Made by a program: the position numbers and the translations under genes | Origin: an uncultured Methanobacterium sp. | GTDB taxonomy: Archaea; Methanobacteriota; Methanobacteria; Methanobacteriales; Methanobacteriaceae | NCBI RefSeq assembly: GCF_963666025.1 | Contig: NZ_OY762552.1 | Coordinates: 496,001-560,000 of the forward strand | Direction of reading: 5' to 3' | DNA length: 64,000 bases | The notes under the pieces: model-generated | What the model was told of the DNA's origin: nothing | The model's input: only the letters and a program-made list of their open reading frames with translations | Databases searched by the model: none | In this document: piece after piece, positions 24,210 through 33,780 of the stretch | Layout of the letters: each line of letters opens with the position of its first letter | Position numbering within the stretch: position 1 is the first letter of the stretch

Positions 24210-25001
24210 ATGACAAAAAAAGACCCTAACATAATTATTGAAAAATTACAATCCACCCTGACCAAAAAAGGTGTTGATTATGAAGGCATGATAGAAGAAC
24301 TTGGCCAGGTAGAGGATAAATCAAAATCAAGAGAAGAACTTACACTAAATGACCATGTAAAGGGAATGATTCATGCAATGTTAAGTAACAATCGTCCATG
24401 GGCACCAATTGAAAAAAACATGTATAATATCGATAAGATCTTTCTCAATTATGACCCGGATAAACTAGAAAAAGCTGACCCTCAAGAATTAGTTGAGCAA
24501 ATTGAAGACATAGGGTGTGGAAATAGGTCTATCAATTCCCAAATGAAGCATTTAAAATATAATATAAATCAATTAAGGATAATCGAGGAAGACTATGGTG
24601 CCATAAATAATTTCCTTACAATTTATGAACCATTGAAGATGGCAAAACTACTTTCAAATCCAAGTAAATATAAAATCAAACAATTCGGCCTAACACTTGC
24701 AATGGAATACTTAAAAAATGTTGGAATTGATGCAATTGAACCAAATGTTCATGTTATCAGAATATGTGGACCTGAAAGATTAGCCATCTTCAGTGAAAAC
24801 AAAATAGATAAGATCATAAAATCATTCGAAGACTTTTCAGATGCAACTGGCTATCCCCTAACATACCTAGATAACATTTTCTACATATTCGGGGCAAAAA
24901 ATTATGGAGATGTGTGTACAGCAACACCTAAATGTGACGAAGATAAATGTGAGCTGATTGATTGCTGTAATTACCCAAAAAACCATCCTTTAGAAGATTA
25001 A
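24210..25001 (+). CDS. HhH-GPD-like DNA repair protein with Fe-S type C-terminus
   Basis: A 263-residue protein whose middle resembles the HhH-GPD glycosylase fold: MLSNNRPWAPIEKN, IEDIGCGNRSINSQMKHL and MEYLKNVGIDAIEPNVHVIR (helix-hairpin-helix and GPD-like part; in the last an Asn replaces the usual Asp). The C-terminus has a cysteine cluster (VCTATPKC, KCELIDCC) like the Fe-S loop of endonuclease III. I infer base-excision repair or a restriction-like glycosylase activity. No clear ribosome site precedes the ATG; the nested palindromes end 44 bases before it. Confidence 0.6.
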   Translation: MTKKDPNIIIEKLQSTLTKKGVDYEGMIEELGQVEDKSKSREELTLNDHVKGMIHAMLSNNRPWAPIEKNMYNIDKIFLNYDPDKLEKADPQELVEQIEDIGCGNRSINSQMKHLKYNINQLRIIEEDYGAINNFLTIYEPLKMAKLLSNPSKYKIKQFGLTLAMEYLKNVGIDAIEPNVHVIRICGPERLAIFSENKIDKIIKSFEDFSDATGYPLTYLDNIFYIFGAKNYGDVCTATPKCDEDKCELIDCCNYPKNHPLED

Positions 25002-25156
25002 ATTGAACTAACCACCGCCCTATTTTCCCATTTGGGATATACCAAAGGAGGAAAAAACAATAACTTCACACAAACCTTTTAAAAAATTAAAAAAAGAAAA
25101 CAAGAAACCAACCCCTGCCATTAAAGGTTAATGCATTCTTATTGAGAACAGGATGA

Positions 25157-25696
25157 TTACTGTATCCAGTTACCCTCCTTTACAACAGTGTCCTCATCCT
25201 CCGCCAACCTTTTTAATTCATCTTGAATATCTTTCGTTATTCCCATTGACACATCATTCCTTATAAAAAAAATATCATTTGCAAGTATCAATAAATTTCT
25301 TGTCAAAGACTTATGAGACTCCATATATTTCTCCGGAGGGTTCACACCATTCATCATGTTATACGCATGATAAACCTCACCATAATATTTATCTATACTC
25401 TTCACAGCTTCACTTTGGGTAACCATACCCTGAAGGTATTCAGTTGCAGTCATACTCACAAGAGCACTATTTGCCTCCGCAGCCGAAGTTGCATTCTGCA
25501 CCAAAACAACATATTCCTCCTCAGTCACATTCTTCTTAACAACAGGAGTCGAATTAACAGAAGTATCATTTGGTGCCATCTTAAAAGCAGTCATAGCCAC
25601 AAGTAGGAAAAACAGGATCGTAACACAGAAAATTATTAAAAACTGCTTACCTGCACCTAGATTACTCCACCAAGTTTTATTTTTATCTTTTGCCAT
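25157..25696 (-). CDS. Membrane-anchored hypothetical protein
   Basis: A 179-residue protein with a basic N-terminus (MAKDKNKTWWSN), one membrane segment (about 16-40) and an outside domain that is mostly helical (EEEYVVLVQNATSAAEANSAL ... in part). I do not recognise the family. The frame opens at GTG 25705, but ATG at 25696 with GTGAT upstream is preferred. It converges on the HhH-GPD-like gene. Confidence 0.6.
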   Translation of the reverse strand: MAKDKNKTWWSNLGAGKQFLIIFCVTILFFLLVAMTAFKMAPNDTSVNSTPVVKKNVTEEEYVVLVQNATSAAEANSALVSMTATEYLQGMVTQSEAVKSIDKYYGEVYHAYNMMNGVNPPEKYMESHKSLTRNLLILANDIFFIRNDVSMGITKDIQDELKRLAEDEDTVVKEGNWIQ

Positions 25697-25882
25697 TAGT
25701 ATCACTTAGTCCAAGTTTAGTATTATACTATTTCCGAACTAAAGTAATACCTTTTGTCCAAAATGGTTATAGGCTTCAAAAATCAATTACACTAAAAAGG
25801 ATAGCATGAGTGAAATAATATTTAAAATAAATCAGAGTTTATAAAGCTCATCAAACTATTTAAGAAATATTTATAAAAATTT

Positions 25883-25955
25883 GGCCCGTGACTCAAGTAA
25901 AAAAAAGTGCACGGCTCTATAACCCGGAAGACCAGTTTGAATCCAAGTAGACCCA
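25883..25955 (+). pseudogene. Decayed tRNA-Met-like sequence
   Basis: GGCCCGTGACTCAAG resembles a tRNA acceptor/D-arm start, GCACGGCTCTATAACCCGG an anticodon arm like that of elongator tRNA-Met with one inserted base, and CAGTTTGAATCC a T-arm, ending in GACCCA. The D-loop is replaced by an A-rich run, and the acceptor ends no longer pair well, so it cannot be a working tRNA. It may be an old attachment-site copy. The rest of 25697-26261 is AT-rich and holds no gene. Confidence 0.5.
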
Positions 25956-26261
25956 TTATTTTTAGTTATACTTTAATAAAGTGTGGATTGAATTATAATA
26001 TTAATTTAATCTATTAATTAATGTTTTTAGATGATTTTTTTGATTTTATGATTCCTGTTTTTAATATTATGAACTCATTATTAACTAATTTCAAAATAAG
26101 CGTTTTAGGACTAAAAATAGTTAAATACTAAAATAATTAATATAAATTTAAATTGTGGGGAAAATTTTAAATTGTTGAATACTCTGGAATAAATGGCAAT
26201 TTCAACTGTTAAATTCCCCCTAATATCATAATACCTATTAATAATCAATATTAAGAGAGAT

Positions 26262-28160
26262 ATGATGGTTACTTTAGAAAAAAAGCATCACATACGGAAA
26301 AAAGACATTGATAAGTTATTAGATAATTATTCAATTGAAGAAATTGAATCTTCTACTGTTGAACTTTTCTTAGAAGAAAATGAAATATATGATTTTGACA
26401 ATTTGTTCATAAAAGAAATAATTAAGCAATCTAATAAAACTTCCGTGATAAAAACTCGTTTAAAAAAGTTTGGCAATATTGATTTAAAGTTTATTGAAAG
26501 AGTTTTTGAGCTTTTAATTCCTAAAGATGACCGTGAACTTAATGGCGCTTTTTATACTCCGAGTTTTGTCGTCGAATACATAATTAACAAAACAATCCAG
26601 GGAGACGATAACGTCTGTGATCCATCTTGTGGAAGCGGTGCATTCTTAGTTGGAGCAACAAGAAAAATTCACAAAATAACTGGTAAAAGCATTATTGAAA
26701 CAATTGAGAACAATATTTATGGCTGTGACATACTAGATTATAGTGTTAAAAGAACTAAGATCTTATTATCTTTGCTTGCTCTTGAAAATAAAGAGGATAA
26801 AGAAGTTATTAAGTTTAATATTATAAGTGGAGATAGTTTATTATTAGATTGGAATGAAAAGTTTCCTAATTTAAATGACCCTAATGAATGGGAATCATTT
26901 TTTAAAATGAATCCAAAAAAATCAGGGTTTGATGCTATTATTGGTAATCCTCCTTATTTGAGAATTCAAGATTTAAGTGATCAAGTTAAAGAAAATTTAA
27001 TTGAAAAATGGAGTACAATAAATAAAGGCAGTTTCAACATATATTTTGCTTTTTTCCAGTTAGGTATTGAATTATTGAAATCTGATGGATTATTGGGTTA
27101 TATTGTGCCTAATAACTTTTTTACATCATTATCTGCTAAAAATTTAAGAATTTGGATGCAAGACAAAATTGAAGAAATAGTAGATTTTAATCATCTCCAA
27201 CTATTCCAAGATGTGACAACTTATACTTGTATCACAATTTTAAGAAATTCTAACAACAAATGCTTTAATTATAGGCTTGTTGAAAATGAAAAAGACCTTA
27301 AAAGTTTATATAACTTGAATTTTACTGAAATTAACATTGACGAGTTGAATCCTAAGAAATGGAGGCTTTTAAATGCTGAAGATTTTATTAATATTAAAAA
27401 AATTGAAAACATAGGTACTCCCTTAGGTAAATTGACAAAAATAAAGGCCAGCATTGCTACTTTAAAAGATAAACTTTATTTTGTCGATGGATCCAATTCT
27501 AAAGACAATTATTATTTAAAAAATTATAAAGGAGATATATACCCCATAGAAAAGGATATAACTCGAGATATTATCAAAATTTCAAATGTTAGAACTGAAA
27601 ATGATATACAAAACAATGAGTTAAAAATGATCTTTCCTTATTGGCAAACCAATGATAAAACAGAGATAATTCCAGAGGATAAGCTTAAAACAAAGTATCC
27701 TAAGTGCTATTCTTATTTATTGGCAGTTAGAGATGAATTAGCTACTAGAGATAAAGGTAAAAAGACTTATGAAACTTGGTACGCTTATGGCAGAAGACAA
27801 GGAATTGAAAATTATGGGGCAAGAATTTTGACACCTACCTTTAGTAAAAAACCAAGATTTCTGATCGACTGGAAAGAAGGTTCATTTTTTAGTAATGGAT
27901 ATGGAATTTTTAACAATGAAAATGATTATGATTTGGAAATTTTAAGAAACATATTAAATTCAATTATAATGGAGTATTACATTACAAAAACAAGTGTTCA
28001 TTTAGAAGGAGGATTTCCTTGTTTCCAAAAAAACTTTATTGAACTCTTTTCAATACCTGAATTAACAGAAGAAGAAAATGAAATAATCAGATTTGGAAAA
28101 AAAGATGAAATAGATGAGTTTCTTGTAAAAAAATACAATCTAACTCAATTAAAAATTTAA
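26262..28160 (+). CDS. Type II (Eco57I/TaqI-like) DNA adenine methyltransferase
   Basis: A 632-residue N6-adenine methyltransferase. Motif I is CDPSCGSGAFL (about 119-129), the SAM acidic residue is in YGCDILD and the catalytic motif is NPPY (229-232). The C-terminal part (about 390-620) resembles the TaqI-type target-recognition domain. It may also hold endonuclease activity if it is a fused type IIG enzyme, but no nuclease motif was seen at the N-terminus. The last four bases overlap the end of a convergent gene that I take to be its endonuclease. Confidence 0.82.
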   Translation: MMVTLEKKHHIRKKDIDKLLDNYSIEEIESSTVELFLEENEIYDFDNLFIKEIIKQSNKTSVIKTRLKKFGNIDLKFIERVFELLIPKDDRELNGAFYTPSFVVEYIINKTIQGDDNVCDPSCGSGAFLVGATRKIHKITGKSIIETIENNIYGCDILDYSVKRTKILLSLLALENKEDKEVIKFNIISGDSLLLDWNEKFPNLNDPNEWESFFKMNPKKSGFDAIIGNPPYLRIQDLSDQVKENLIEKWSTINKGSFNIYFAFFQLGIELLKSDGLLGYIVPNNFFTSLSAKNLRIWMQDKIEEIVDFNHLQLFQDVTTYTCITILRNSNNKCFNYRLVENEKDLKSLYNLNFTEINIDELNPKKWRLLNAEDFINIKKIENIGTPLGKLTKIKASIATLKDKLYFVDGSNSKDNYYLKNYKGDIYPIEKDITRDIIKISNVRTENDIQNNELKMIFPYWQTNDKTEIIPEDKLKTKYPKCYSYLLAVRDELATRDKGKKTYETWYAYGRRQGIENYGARILTPTFSKKPRFLIDWKEGSFFSNGYGIFNNENDYDLEILRNILNSIIMEYYITKTSVHLEGGFPCFQKNFIELFSIPELTEEENEIIRFGKKDEIDEFLVKKYNLTQLKI

Positions 28161-29008
28161 ACAATTGTGTCCTGATCTTCCAAAAACGGTTTTAAACTTC
28201 CATGCCTTTTTTTATAAATTTCTAAAATATCCGAAACTAAATTGGAAGTACTTAAACCCTCTAAAGATAATTTATCAGACATCTCAGGTTCGATATAGCC
28301 TTTTTTTACTAGGTATTTTGATGAAGTTATTTCTTTAGGCGGATCTTCCATAAAGTCTACAATTAATAAAGCTACCCTCTCGTACTTAAAATGTTCAGAA
28401 CTTTCCAATGATCTATTATTTAGATATTTAAAAGCAGGGATGTATTTTTCTAATGGTAATTTTTCTTTCCAACCTATTTTCTTTTCTTTCATAAGATCGG
28501 GGTCATAAGCTTTAAGCGGCACCATATAAACCTCACCCATTACAAGACTTGGAACCCTTAAATGAAGATTAAGTGCTTCTGCATATGTTCTTTCATATAG
28601 AGTATCAAAGTTTTTGGCAAGACTACTTAATTGACTCCTAATATTGATTGAAATACTTTTACTCATTATATTCTTTTCTAACCTATCAATCTCACCTTTT
28701 AAAACACCTTCACTAACTATGCCCCCATTTATAGGTTTACGGGGCAAAATAGAAATATCTTGACTCTTTTCTTTTAATAAACCACACATTACTAGTTCCC
28801 CCCGCGTTTGATTTACAGGAGGGAATATTTTTGAAGTTTCAATTCCATTATTAACCAATTTTATTTTGATATATTCATGAATTAAATTAATCAACTTTTT
28901 AGTTCTAATAAGTGAAGACTGTTCTTTTCTACCTCCACGGAGAATTGCATTTTCATAATCTCTTTTAATTTTAGAAAGAGTCTCTGTCAATAATGGATCA
29001 GTTTTCAT
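28157..29008 (-). CDS. Putative type II restriction endonuclease
   Basis: A 283-residue soluble protein convergent with the methyltransferase and overlapping it by four bases, the usual layout of a restriction-modification pair. The stretch RGELVMCGLLKEKSQDISILPRKP (in part: EKSQDISILP) could supply the acidic residues of a PD-(D/E)xK nuclease, but the assignment is weak. The call rests mainly on context. A shared phrase LRVPSLVMGEVYMVPLKAYD suggests a conserved family. Confidence 0.55.
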   Translation of the reverse strand: MKTDPLLTETLSKIKRDYENAILRGGRKEQSSLIRTKKLINLIHEYIKIKLVNNGIETSKIFPPVNQTRGELVMCGLLKEKSQDISILPRKPINGGIVSEGVLKGEIDRLEKNIMSKSISINIRSQLSSLAKNFDTLYERTYAEALNLHLRVPSLVMGEVYMVPLKAYDPDLMKEKKIGWKEKLPLEKYIPAFKYLNNRSLESSEHFKYERVALLIVDFMEDPPKEITSSKYLVKKGYIEPEMSDKLSLEGLSTSNLVSDILEIYKKRHGSLKPFLEDQDTIV

Positions 29009-29127
29009 AGTAAAGTACAGATCAATATTAATAATAAATTTTCCTATTTGACATTAAATTGATATACAATAGTAACACCATATAATAACAGGAATGTCGT
29101 GTAATGAGCTGTCATTGAGGTGATTGA

Positions 29128-29538
29128 ATGAAAATAAAAGGAGTTTCACATCCGATACCAACAGAATTCGCTAAGAGGATATATAATAAAAATAAAAACG
29201 TATTTGTTGGAAAATCATATTTGGGGAAAGTTTCAAAGGGAGATAAATTTATATTATACGAATCCCACGGGGAAAGGGCATATACGGGGTGGGGTGATAT
29301 TAAATTTATTGGCAAAATGAAGCCCGCGGAAATAATAAAAAAATATAATGATAAATTGATGATCACTGCAAAAGAATTAAAGGATTATTCATCTGGTCGA
29401 ACTGAAATGAACATTATTGAATTTGATAATTTTGAAAAATTCAAAAGACCAGTTCCACCAGAAAAATATTATGTTACCGTCTTAGGTAAATATATCTATG
29501 AAAACGAATATCGCTATATAACTAAAAACAAAGACTAA
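29128..29538 (+). CDS. DUF365 (PUA/ASCH-like) protein
   Basis: A 136-residue protein with features of archaeal DUF365, a PUA/ASCH-like fold thought to bind RNA: GVSHPIPTEFAKRIYNKNKN at the start, FVGKSYLGKVSKGDKFILYES and the YTGWGDIKFIGKM strand pair. GAGGTGAT lies before the ATG. The DUF1802 gene follows at once on the same strand, and such pairs occur in methanogens. Confidence 0.7.
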   Translation: MKIKGVSHPIPTEFAKRIYNKNKNVFVGKSYLGKVSKGDKFILYESHGERAYTGWGDIKFIGKMKPAEIIKKYNDKLMITAKELKDYSSGRTEMNIIEFDNFEKFKRPVPPEKYYVTVLGKYIYENEYRYITKNKD

Positions 29539-29550
29539 GTGTTGGTTATT

Positions 29551-30066
29551 ATGATAGACGTAACTAATAAATCCCTTAAGGAATGGAATGCAACCATCGA
29601 AGCATTAGGACAGGGAAAACAGACTATTTTAATCCGTAGCTACAAAACTAACGTTACTGAGTTTTTATTGTATCCTACTGTGAGTTATGCTTTGAAGGAG
29701 GATTATCTAGGGAGTTTCCAGGAGGAATATCAAGACTTTGTCCAGTCAAACTCTCTACCAGATAAGAAAGGGGATAAAATCCTCATTAAATACTTTGCAA
29801 TTGTAGAGAAGATTATGAAGAAGCCTACAAGCAGAATACCTTCAGATAAAAATTACATCTGGACAAGGACCCATGTGAAAAACTATATGTCCGGTAAAAC
29901 TGCTTACATTTGGGCCCTAAGGATTTACACTCTTAAAAAACCTTACTGGGCTGAACCCACTCCTGGAGCTATAAGGTATGCTAATTTAAAAGAAGATGTT
30001 TCCCTTAAAGGTATTGAACCCGTTTTAACTAATGCTGAATTTTCTAAAGCAGTAGGAAAACTGTAA
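29551..30066 (+). CDS. DUF1802 family protein
   Basis: A 171-residue soluble protein. LKEWNATIEALGQGKQTILI (residues about 7-26) is the typical opening of DUF1802, and the C-terminal ALRIYTLKKPYWAEPTPGA fits the family. GTG at 29539 directly follows the upstream stop codon and is an alternative start; ATG at 29551 gives the usual family N-terminus. No biochemical role is known to me. It is probably co-transcribed with the DUF365 gene. Confidence 0.7.
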   Translation: MIDVTNKSLKEWNATIEALGQGKQTILIRSYKTNVTEFLLYPTVSYALKEDYLGSFQEEYQDFVQSNSLPDKKGDKILIKYFAIVEKIMKKPTSRIPSDKNYIWTRTHVKNYMSGKTAYIWALRIYTLKKPYWAEPTPGAIRYANLKEDVSLKGIEPVLTNAEFSKAVGKL

Positions 30067-30090
30067 ATGGACTATATCGTTTAACAATAT

Positions 30091-30228
30091 CTATTTATTT
30101 TTATTATTAACAATATACTCTTCAAGAGCTTTTTCTATCCCTTTAGACCTTAAATTGTACCCTTTATTTTTCAATACTTCATCAAACTCGTTTACCAATT
30201 TTTTTGACAATGACAATGCTATTCTCAT
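30091..30228 (-). CDS. Small ribbon-helix-helix DNA-binding protein
   Basis: A 45-residue protein reading MRIALSLSKKLVNEFDEVL, then NKGYNLRSKGIEKALEEYI. This is a ribbon-helix-helix domain: a short strand, an amphipathic helix, the turn with Arg-Ser, and a second helix. Such proteins (CopG/NikR N-terminus) repress nearby genes as dimers. GGTGAT lies a few bases before the ATG, supporting translation. The gene is convergent with the DUF1802 gene; its target is unknown. Confidence 0.75.
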   Translation of the reverse strand: MRIALSLSKKLVNEFDEVLKNKGYNLRSKGIEKALEEYIVNNKNK

Positions 30229-30666
30229 ATTATCACCTTTATTAATATATTATTTAAAATAGTTATTATTATATATAAATATTCCTAAAATAAAATTTCA
30301 TAACTATTTTTTTGGAAGATAGCTCTATCCAATCATTCTGCAACTATAGCTGCATTCTATATTTTGATGATGGTATCCCCCATGAGATCCTGCTGACAAC
30401 AATCCTCCCTATACACCCAACAGAACATTGTAGTACTGCTAAAGTCCACCACTATTACATATTATTATCAAAGTCAAAGAATCAGGAACATACCCCACAA
30501 AACGTAAGTTTCGAGAAGTTACAGGTATGTGTTGAATTATTAACAGTTTTCTTTCATTTCCTATTTTTAACATATACTTTTTAATAAAAACTACAAATAT
30601 TATACTATGACAGATCGTTGTAGAAGTCATTTTATAAATTTGTTAATAATATGAGGGGGGAATGAA
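30229..30666. other. Gap with no supported gene
   Basis: Open frames on both strands here (plus 30312-30584, minus 30439-30630) lack a ribosome site and recognisable sequence. The base composition at 30310-30520 is less AT-rich than around it, so it may be the remains of a lost gene. Confidence 0.4.
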
Positions 30667-31263
30667 ATGGAAACTTATTGGTATCTTATTGCTGGAATTA
30701 TCTTGGGTCTTATTGGACAACTAATTAGAGTAGTTGTAGGTGTAAAAAAACAATATGATTCAACTGTAAATCCGACTGCATCAAGTGCTACAACAACAAA
30801 GGCTATTTTAAATCCAAATACTAAAAATCCGCAAACAGTAACTAATAAAATTTCTACATTCTGGAATAACAAACAGTTTTTCGTTAGTTTATTTATTGGG
30901 GCAGTTGCTGGAGCTTTAGCATCACTCTTTCTTTCTGAAACTGGCATGCTTATGAATGCAGAGTTTTATCTTGCTGTAATTGCTGCTGGTTATGCAGGTA
31001 CAGATTTTATAGAGGGACTTGTAAGGACCAAGGCACCAAAAGTCACTACTGAAGAACTTAAAGTAGTAGAAGAAGAAAAAAAGAAATTAAAAACAGAAAC
31101 AATGGCGAATCTTAAAGAACTAAAACAGTTCAAAGACGATGGCATAATAACTGAAGATGAGTTTAATGAAATGAAAGAAAAGTATATTAAAAGTTTATTG
31201 ACCTCTGATGAAGAAAAAGTTCGAGAACAGAAAATAAGTGAGGTACTTGAATTGGAAAAATAA
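30667..31263 (+). CDS. Membrane protein with C-terminal SHOCT-like domain
   Basis: A 198-residue protein with a first membrane segment (about 5-25), a Thr/Ala/Asn-rich linker, two more segments (about 77-120) and a charged coiled region ending in LKQFKDDGIITEDEFNEMK, a SHOCT-type motif (about 152-178). GAGGGGGG lies before the ATG. The function is unknown; SHOCT domains are short interaction modules. Confidence 0.7.
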   Translation: METYWYLIAGIILGLIGQLIRVVVGVKKQYDSTVNPTASSATTTKAILNPNTKNPQTVTNKISTFWNNKQFFVSLFIGAVAGALASLFLSETGMLMNAEFYLAVIAAGYAGTDFIEGLVRTKAPKVTTEELKVVEEEKKKLKTETMANLKELKQFKDDGIITEDEFNEMKEKYIKSLLTSDEEKVREQKISEVLELEK

Positions 31264-31344
31264 TGTATTTTTAAAATCCTAATTCTTGTCTCATGCATTC
31301 TACTTCAAACTCCTAATGACTATTATCATACTATTTCACCCTAA

Positions 31345-31430
31345 GGGTTAGGGTCGGGCTTTGAAAATATTGCTGCAAATATGATATTTTATAATAGGGT
31401 TTTGTCATTTCGCCGGATGACGAAATTATT
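31345..31430. other. Gap with a small hairpin and a boundary-element-like motif
   Basis: GTTAGGGTCGGGCTTTG (about 31346-31362) resembles the core of the boundary elements, and ATTTCG-CCGGATGA-CGAAAT (about 31408-31427) can form a six-pair hairpin. Both lie in the 226-base gap between genes. The link to the other elements is weak. Confidence 0.3.
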
Positions 31431-31490
31431 TGAAAGTTTGAAAAGACTTTATTATTGAGAATATGGATTAATTAGGAGGGGGTTTTATTT

Positions 31491-32366
31491 TTGAATAAAA
31501 AAAATGCTCGGAAGATAATTTTAAATGCAGTTGAGACAACTAAACCTACTTGGAGTGGATGGGACGTTCACTGGGAAGATATTGACAAAATTTTCTTAAG
31601 TAGGGCTTATGACCAAATGGGTTTTGACGATTGGCTCTTTGTTGATTTTCTCAATAAATACGATATATATTCAATCGAAAAAATCGGTTCAATATTAAAT
31701 GGCACTAAATTTGAAAAGAAATACAACCGTGAGCATGCTGGTTCCTTAAACTCACCTTTTTATCAAGATATGAAAAATGGGACATATGGATCAGAAGGGA
31801 AAGGTTTCTATAAATCTGTGGAAGAGTTTAATGGAGGCAAAGGAGCAGCATATTTCAAATTATTATGGTATATGCTTGTAGCTTGCAACTACATTAAAGT
31901 AAATTATAACGCCAGTTTTTCAAACTATTTAAAGTCACAATACGCTGATTATAAAAATATAAAAAATATATCCGATGAAGAGTTCTTTAAAACCTCAACG
32001 AATGAATGGGAAGAATTCAAACAGCACAAAAAACCTTGGAATGAACTTTATGGAGTCGGAGCAAATGTATTTGATTATATTATGGGGGACATTGTAGAAT
32101 TGAAATTTGTTAAAGACTCATATAAACTAGATTCTGCTAATGAAAGGTTTTTAGAAAAAACAGGGATAATTAAAAGTTCTGAATTAAACCAAGCAAATGC
32201 AGTGAAAGTTTTAAGTGATTTAAATCTGCATTACACCCTTAGAGAAATTAATAAAGGATTATATGCATATTGCAGTAAATTACACTGCGGCACATACTGT
32301 TTCTGTCGTGGCCCCCAAAAATGCCAAGATTGTAATGTTAAAGATATTTGTGAAATGAATTTTTAA
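31491..32366 (+). CDS. HhH-GPD-like protein with Fe-S type cysteine cluster
   Basis: A 291-residue protein. The C-terminus carries CRGPQKCQDCNVKDIC, Cys-x5-Cys-x2-Cys-x5-Cys, one residue off the endonuclease III Fe-S loop (x6-x2-x5), preceded by further cysteines (YCSKLHCGTYC). The middle has WNELYGVGANVFDYIMGDIV, which fits a hairpin-GVG-Asp helix of the HhH-GPD family. I infer a DNA glycosylase relative. The start is TTG at 31491, supported by AGGAGGGGG eight bases upstream. A second such protein lies at 24210-25001. Confidence 0.6.
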   Translation: MNKKNARKIILNAVETTKPTWSGWDVHWEDIDKIFLSRAYDQMGFDDWLFVDFLNKYDIYSIEKIGSILNGTKFEKKYNREHAGSLNSPFYQDMKNGTYGSEGKGFYKSVEEFNGGKGAAYFKLLWYMLVACNYIKVNYNASFSNYLKSQYADYKNIKNISDEEFFKTSTNEWEEFKQHKKPWNELYGVGANVFDYIMGDIVELKFVKDSYKLDSANERFLEKTGIIKSSELNQANAVKVLSDLNLHYTLREINKGLYAYCSKLHCGTYCFCRGPQKCQDCNVKDICEMNF

Positions 32367-32430
32367 TTTTACTTAGTCATTCCTGCATTAAACGAATTGA
32401 AGAAATGGAAATTATGGACAAACACTTAAA

Positions 32431-32829
32431 TTATTCTTTAATTTCCTTTTTAATATGGTTAATACAACACCTAACAGTTTTAATGTCCACTTCATCATTT
32501 AAAAGGATTAATTTTAAATATTTGTAGATTTTTAGATGCTCTTTAGGTCTTCCCGTGAATACAATAGATGCAAAATAATTATCCATATCTCCGCCAAGAT
32601 AATTCTTTTCCTTAAGAGCCATTTTAGGTTTATTATCAAAAACGTCATCAATCTTTTCCAAACGATCCAAACATTTTTGTAATGAATAATCAAGTTTACG
32701 TTTATCATCTCTCTTCTCTTTAAACTTCTGAATCATATATGTGGATAAAGAACCAAGCAAAGCTCCCAAAAGAGCACTAATAGCAGCCAAAATACCCAAA
32801 ATTAGATTGGAATCAACTAAATTTACCAT
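32431..32829 (-). CDS. Small membrane-anchored protein
   Basis: A 132-residue protein with one N-terminal membrane segment (about 9-30) and a charged, helical cytosolic part (FKEKRDDKRKLDYSLQKCLDRL). The frame opens at 32841, but the ATG at 32829 is preceded by GGGGGT, which the longer version would place inside the coding sequence. I do not recognise the family. It is divergent from the coiled-coil gene at 32922. Confidence 0.55.
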   Translation of the reverse strand: MVNLVDSNLILGILAAISALLGALLGSLSTYMIQKFKEKRDDKRKLDYSLQKCLDRLEKIDDVFDNKPKMALKEKNYLGGDMDNYFASIVFTGRPKEHLKIYKYLKLILLNDEVDIKTVRCCINHIKKEIKE

Positions 32830-32921
32830 TTTAACCCCCATAAAATATTTTTTTTCTTTTTGTAAAATATTCTATAATACTTTTTTGTATAAATACACTC
32901 TATTAGTGAGGAGTGATCTTA

Positions 32922-33293
32922 ATGAATGAAAAAGAGTATGTAAATGAATTTTCTACAAAACCAGAAGAGCCATCAAAACATGAACAAAGACATGGAGTAG
33001 GCCAAATAACCAGTGATCGAAATGGTTTGTATATTGCAACTAACAAGTTAATCCTGGATAACTTTTCCGTAGATGAATATGTGCATGTTTTAAGCAAAGG
33101 CAGCATCGAACACCTTTATAATCAAATCATATACTACATGAAACTTGATTCTTATCATTGCAACAAATACATTAAGATAATCAAAGCCCTGGTAAAAAGT
33201 AACGAACAGTTAAAAGAAGAAAACGAAAGAATGAAAAAGGAATTAAAAACTCAAAAAACATTATTTAACTTCAATGAGGAGAAAAAAGAATGA
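32922..33293 (+). CDS. Coiled-coil hypothetical protein 1
   Basis: A 123-residue soluble protein. The first 60 residues are mixed (HGVGQITSDRNGLYIATNKL), and residues about 80-120 form a coiled coil (KSNEQLKEENERMKKELK). GAGGAGTGAT before the ATG decides the start. The end overlaps the next gene by four bases (ATGA), so both form one operon. The function is unknown. Confidence 0.65.
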   Translation: MNEKEYVNEFSTKPEEPSKHEQRHGVGQITSDRNGLYIATNKLILDNFSVDEYVHVLSKGSIEHLYNQIIYYMKLDSYHCNKYIKIIKALVKSNEQLKEENERMKKELKTQKTLFNFNEEKKE

Positions 33294-33637
33294 TTTACTT
33301 TAAAGACAGTCAGGATAACACCATAACAACAGCAACCCCTGGGACGATCATTTATTTTCATAATCGACCAGTGATTAATTACGGGGCGGGGTTAAGCTAT
33401 AACGAGGGAGATGATGTCATTATTTTTACCAAGGAAAATTTAGAAAAATTACAAAAATATCATAATAATGAACTAAAAACTGCACTGACAAAATCTCTCA
33501 AAAATATGGAAGATTGCACTTTAATGATTGAATCCAGCTTAAAAAGAATAAACGAACTTGAAGAAGAAAATAATAAACTCAAACGTCTCAATGAACAATT
33601 AACTAAAAATATCATCGTATTGAGAGAAGGGCGATAA
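33290..33637 (+). CDS. Coiled-coil hypothetical protein 2
   Basis: A 115-residue soluble protein with an N-terminal beta-like part (ITTATPGTIIYFHNRPVINY) and a C-terminal coiled coil (INELEEENNKLKRLNEQL). The start overlaps the previous stop (ATGA), and both proteins share the layout of a small head plus a coil, so they may form a hetero-coil. The function is unknown. Confidence 0.65.
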   Translation: MIYFKDSQDNTITTATPGTIIYFHNRPVINYGAGLSYNEGDDVIIFTKENLEKLQKYHNNELKTALTKSLKNMEDCTLMIESSLKRINELEEENNKLKRLNEQLTKNIIVLREGR

Positions 33638-33780
33638 TATAAGATGGATTAAGGGACTAGAATTTCTTTTTTATTCGACCATACTTCCCCAATAATAATT
33701 TTATATAAAAAGTTAAATATTGCTTATCAGATATTATATTTTAACAAGTTATTACTTCTTTAATGGGGAGGGGATTTTTA

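Noticed and set aside
25883..25955. Functional tRNA gene
   Set aside because: Acceptor stem does not pair and the D-loop is replaced by an A-rich run.
30312..30584. 90-residue plus-strand open frame
   Set aside because: TTG start without ribosome site, odd composition, and an overlapping frame on the other strand of equal quality.
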